DNA of 16,124 bases. Origin: Opitutales bacterium (lineage in GTDB: Bacteria; Verrucomicrobiota; Verrucomicrobiia; Opitutales; Oceanipulchritudinaceae). This document shows positions 14,545-16,124 of this stretch, in pieces. Both the position numbers and the translations under genes were made by a program. Under the pieces are notes generated by a model. The model worked only from the letters and a program-made list of their open reading frames with translations. It had not been told where the DNA came from and ran no database searches. Numbering within the stretch: position 1 is the first letter of the stretch; each line of letters starts with the position of its first letter. The stretch spans positions 1-16,124 of the forward strand of contig SKLD01000007.1 of NCBI GenBank assembly GCA_007123395.1, written 5' to 3'.

Positions 14545-16124
14545 ATGCAGAAAAGCCGACCGATCCAAACTCCCGCCGATGCCGTCGAAACCTTGCTCGC
14601 AGAGGCCGAACGCTGCCGCGACACGGATCTCAACAATGCTCTTGTGCAAGCCACCGAGGCCCTGCGGGCCGCGGAAGCGGCGGACGACGAAGCGCTTGTC
14701 GACAAGGTGCTGGGTTTCCGCACGCAAATCTACTCCATGCTCAAGCGCGGCGACGAAGCGATTGCCGACGCGGAGCGGGCCCTTGCGGGAAATACCCGCC
14801 GCGGCGACCAACGCGGACGCGCTTCCGTTCTCAACACGCTTGCAATCATTAAGGAACAGCGGGGAAACTACGCGGAATCCTACCTTCTCCAAGCCGAATG
14901 CCTTGAGATTCTCCGACCACTCGGCCTGCCCCATGCCGTCGCCCAAGTGGCGAGCAACCTCGGCCTCACCTGCACCTACATCGGCGACTGGGACCAAGCG
15001 CTCACCTACTATGAGGAGAGCCTCGCCGCATGGGAGGATCTGCCGGAACAGGAGGGCAAGGGGCACCTTCTCGTGAACCTTGGTTTCGCTCTTGAATCCA
15101 CCGGAGACACAGCGGCTGCGGAGGCCCGCTACCGGGAAGCCGCCGAGGTCTACCGCAGGTGCGGCAAACAGCGTCACCTCGTCAATCCTTTGTGCAACCT
15201 CGCCACCGCCGCCCTCGGGCGTGGAGATATCACAGCCGCCGAAGAAATCGCGCGCGAGTTGCTGCCCCTCGGCGAAAGCCAGGAGGATCCGGCGCGGACG
15301 GCGCATACGCTCGTCTTTCAAGGATCGCTTCTCAACGCCCGGGGGAAAACCGCGGAAGCCCGTGAAACCCTCATCCGCGCGAAGCGAATCTACGAGGACA
15401 TCCAAATGCCCCGTGGGGTGGCGGGGTCGCTGCGCCAGCTCGCGCGGATCGAAAAGGACGATCCCGCCGCGGCCGAAGACCTCTTCCGCGAAGCCCTTGA
15501 TGTGGCCAATGACAGCGGCCTGAAACCGCTCTCCGTGGATCTGCTCGGCGACCTCTACCGGCTCGCCCGGCAAACCGGCAACTGGGAGGAAGCCTGCCGG
15601 TCTCTCGAGGAGAAGATTACCGTCGAGAAAGCCCTCATTTCCGAGCGCACCAGTCTAAAGCTCAAGGCTTTGCACCTCGAGACTGAACTCCAGCGGAGCC
15701 GCCGCGAAACGGAACTCGAACGCAAGCGGGCTGTCCAACTTGCGGGCGCAATGGCCAAGCTTGCGGCACAGAAGAAGCTCGCCGAGGAAGAGAACCGCCA
15801 AAAGAGTGAAATCCTCAATTTTGCCGCGCACGACCTACGTAATCTTGTCTGGGGCGTCGTCGGGCCCGCCGAACTGCTCCGCATGGACGGCAAACCTTTG
15901 AGAAGCGTTCAGGACACCGCCCAACTTATCAAAGCGGTTATTCAATCGGCACGCACCCTCGACGAAACCCTTGGCCACGTCCTCGATGCGGCCGCTATCG
16001 AGTCGGGCTCCATCCGCCTCAACCGGAAGTTCGTTCGCCTTGCGCCGCTGATTGAAGCCACCCTTGAGCAATGGAAACTCCGGGCCGACGCCAAGGACCA
16101 GCGACTAGTGCCCGTATCGTGCGA
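14545..16124 (+). CDS. Soluble TPR-domain sensor histidine kinase, 3' end cut by the window
   Basis: The frame is open from the ATG at 14545 to the window end (526 full codons). Residues from about 20 to 370 are tandem tetratricopeptide-like helices ('NTLAIIKEQRGNYAESYLLQAE', 'SNLGLTCTYIGDWDQALTYYEESL', 'VNLGFALESTGDTAAAEARYREA'). A charged coiled coil (about 370-420) leads into a HisKA dimerisation domain with 'ILNFAAHDLRNLVWGV', where His429 is the predicted phosphorylation site. The HATPase domain would lie beyond the edge. There is no signal peptide or membrane segment, so it should sense a cytoplasmic signal or partner protein through the TPRs. No Shine-Dalgarno site is visible. It is 55 bp downstream of the SDR gene. 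The response regulator, if linked, lies outside the window. Confidence 0.88.
   Translation, partial: MQKSRPIQTPADAVETLLAEAERCRDTDLNNALVQATEALRAAEAADDEALVDKVLGFRTQIYSMLKRGDEAIADAERALAGNTRRGDQRGRASVLNTLAIIKEQRGNYAESYLLQAECLEILRPLGLPHAVAQVASNLGLTCTYIGDWDQALTYYEESLAAWEDLPEQEGKGHLLVNLGFALESTGDTAAAEARYREAAEVYRRCGKQRHLVNPLCNLATAALGRGDITAAEEIARELLPLGESQEDPARTAHTLVFQGSLLNARGKTAEARETLIRAKRIYEDIQMPRGVAGSLRQLARIEKDDPAAAEDLFREALDVANDSGLKPLSVDLLGDLYRLARQTGNWEEACRSLEEKITVEKALISERTSLKLKALHLETELQRSRRETELERKRAVQLAGAMAKLAAQKKLAEEENRQKSEILNFAAHDLRNLVWGVVGPAELLRMDGKPLRSVQDTAQLIKAVIQSARTLDETLGHVLDAAAIESGSIRLNRKFVRLAPLIEATLEQWKLRADAKDQRLVPVSC

Noticed and set aside
14500..15573. 357-codon minus-strand frame over the kinase
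   Set aside because: It is opposite the TPR repeats of the kinase, whose helix pattern is clear.

Overview
This 16.1-kb window is high-GC DNA with the protein style of the phylum Verrucomicrobiota, probably the Opitutales/Puniceicoccales side. The clues are: a secreted protein ending in a 'DDFSGDGLPNVFAFAFD' tail followed by an 'ASRDLAEW...RFFRV' domain; a secreted protease with a jellyroll-like segment and a Trp-rich C-terminus; a SWIM-SNF2 ATPase; and few strong Shine-Dalgarno sites. This placement is inferred from protein style, because no rRNA or marker gene is present.

Layout, left to right. (1) 99-838, minus strand: a MntA/HepT-type nucleotidyltransferase-HEPN toxin-antitoxin pair with a 4-bp ATGA overlap. 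(2) 998-1184: two copies of a ~73-bp hairpin-rich repeat. (3) About 1235-2214, minus strand: a ~1-kb stretch with no credible protein. It has a sigma70-like promoter, a boxA-like antitermination motif at its 5' end, many nested hairpins whose loops are GNRA or UNCG only on the minus strand, and a strong minus-strand intrinsic terminator. I read it as a large structured non-coding RNA that I cannot assign to a known family; it is the best candidate for something undescribed here. (4) 2215-2787: a regulatory intergenic region with three helically phased GTGAACAA sites and two palindromic elements. (5) 2788-6315, plus: a SWIM-SNF2 helicase-like ATPase. (6) 6595-11256, minus: xseA (exonuclease VII large subunit), a secreted trypsin-like protease and a GT-B glycosyltransferase, in that transcription order with gaps of about 100 bp. 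(7) 11497-11690: an AT-rich island. (8) 11783-13707, plus: an exported beta-strand-rich surface protein split by a -1 frameshift near 12275. (9) 13764-14489, plus: an SDR oxidoreductase. (10) 14545 to the window end, plus: a soluble TPR-histidine kinase cut off by the edge.

The genes do not form one pathway. Housekeeping DNA metabolism (xseA, SNF2) sits beside surface or exported proteins and a signalling kinase. The left 2.7 kb (toxin-antitoxin pair, repeats, non-coding RNA, palindromes) is the accessory-looking part. Long open frames antisense to the SNF2, protease and kinase genes are codon-bias shadows and are not annotated.
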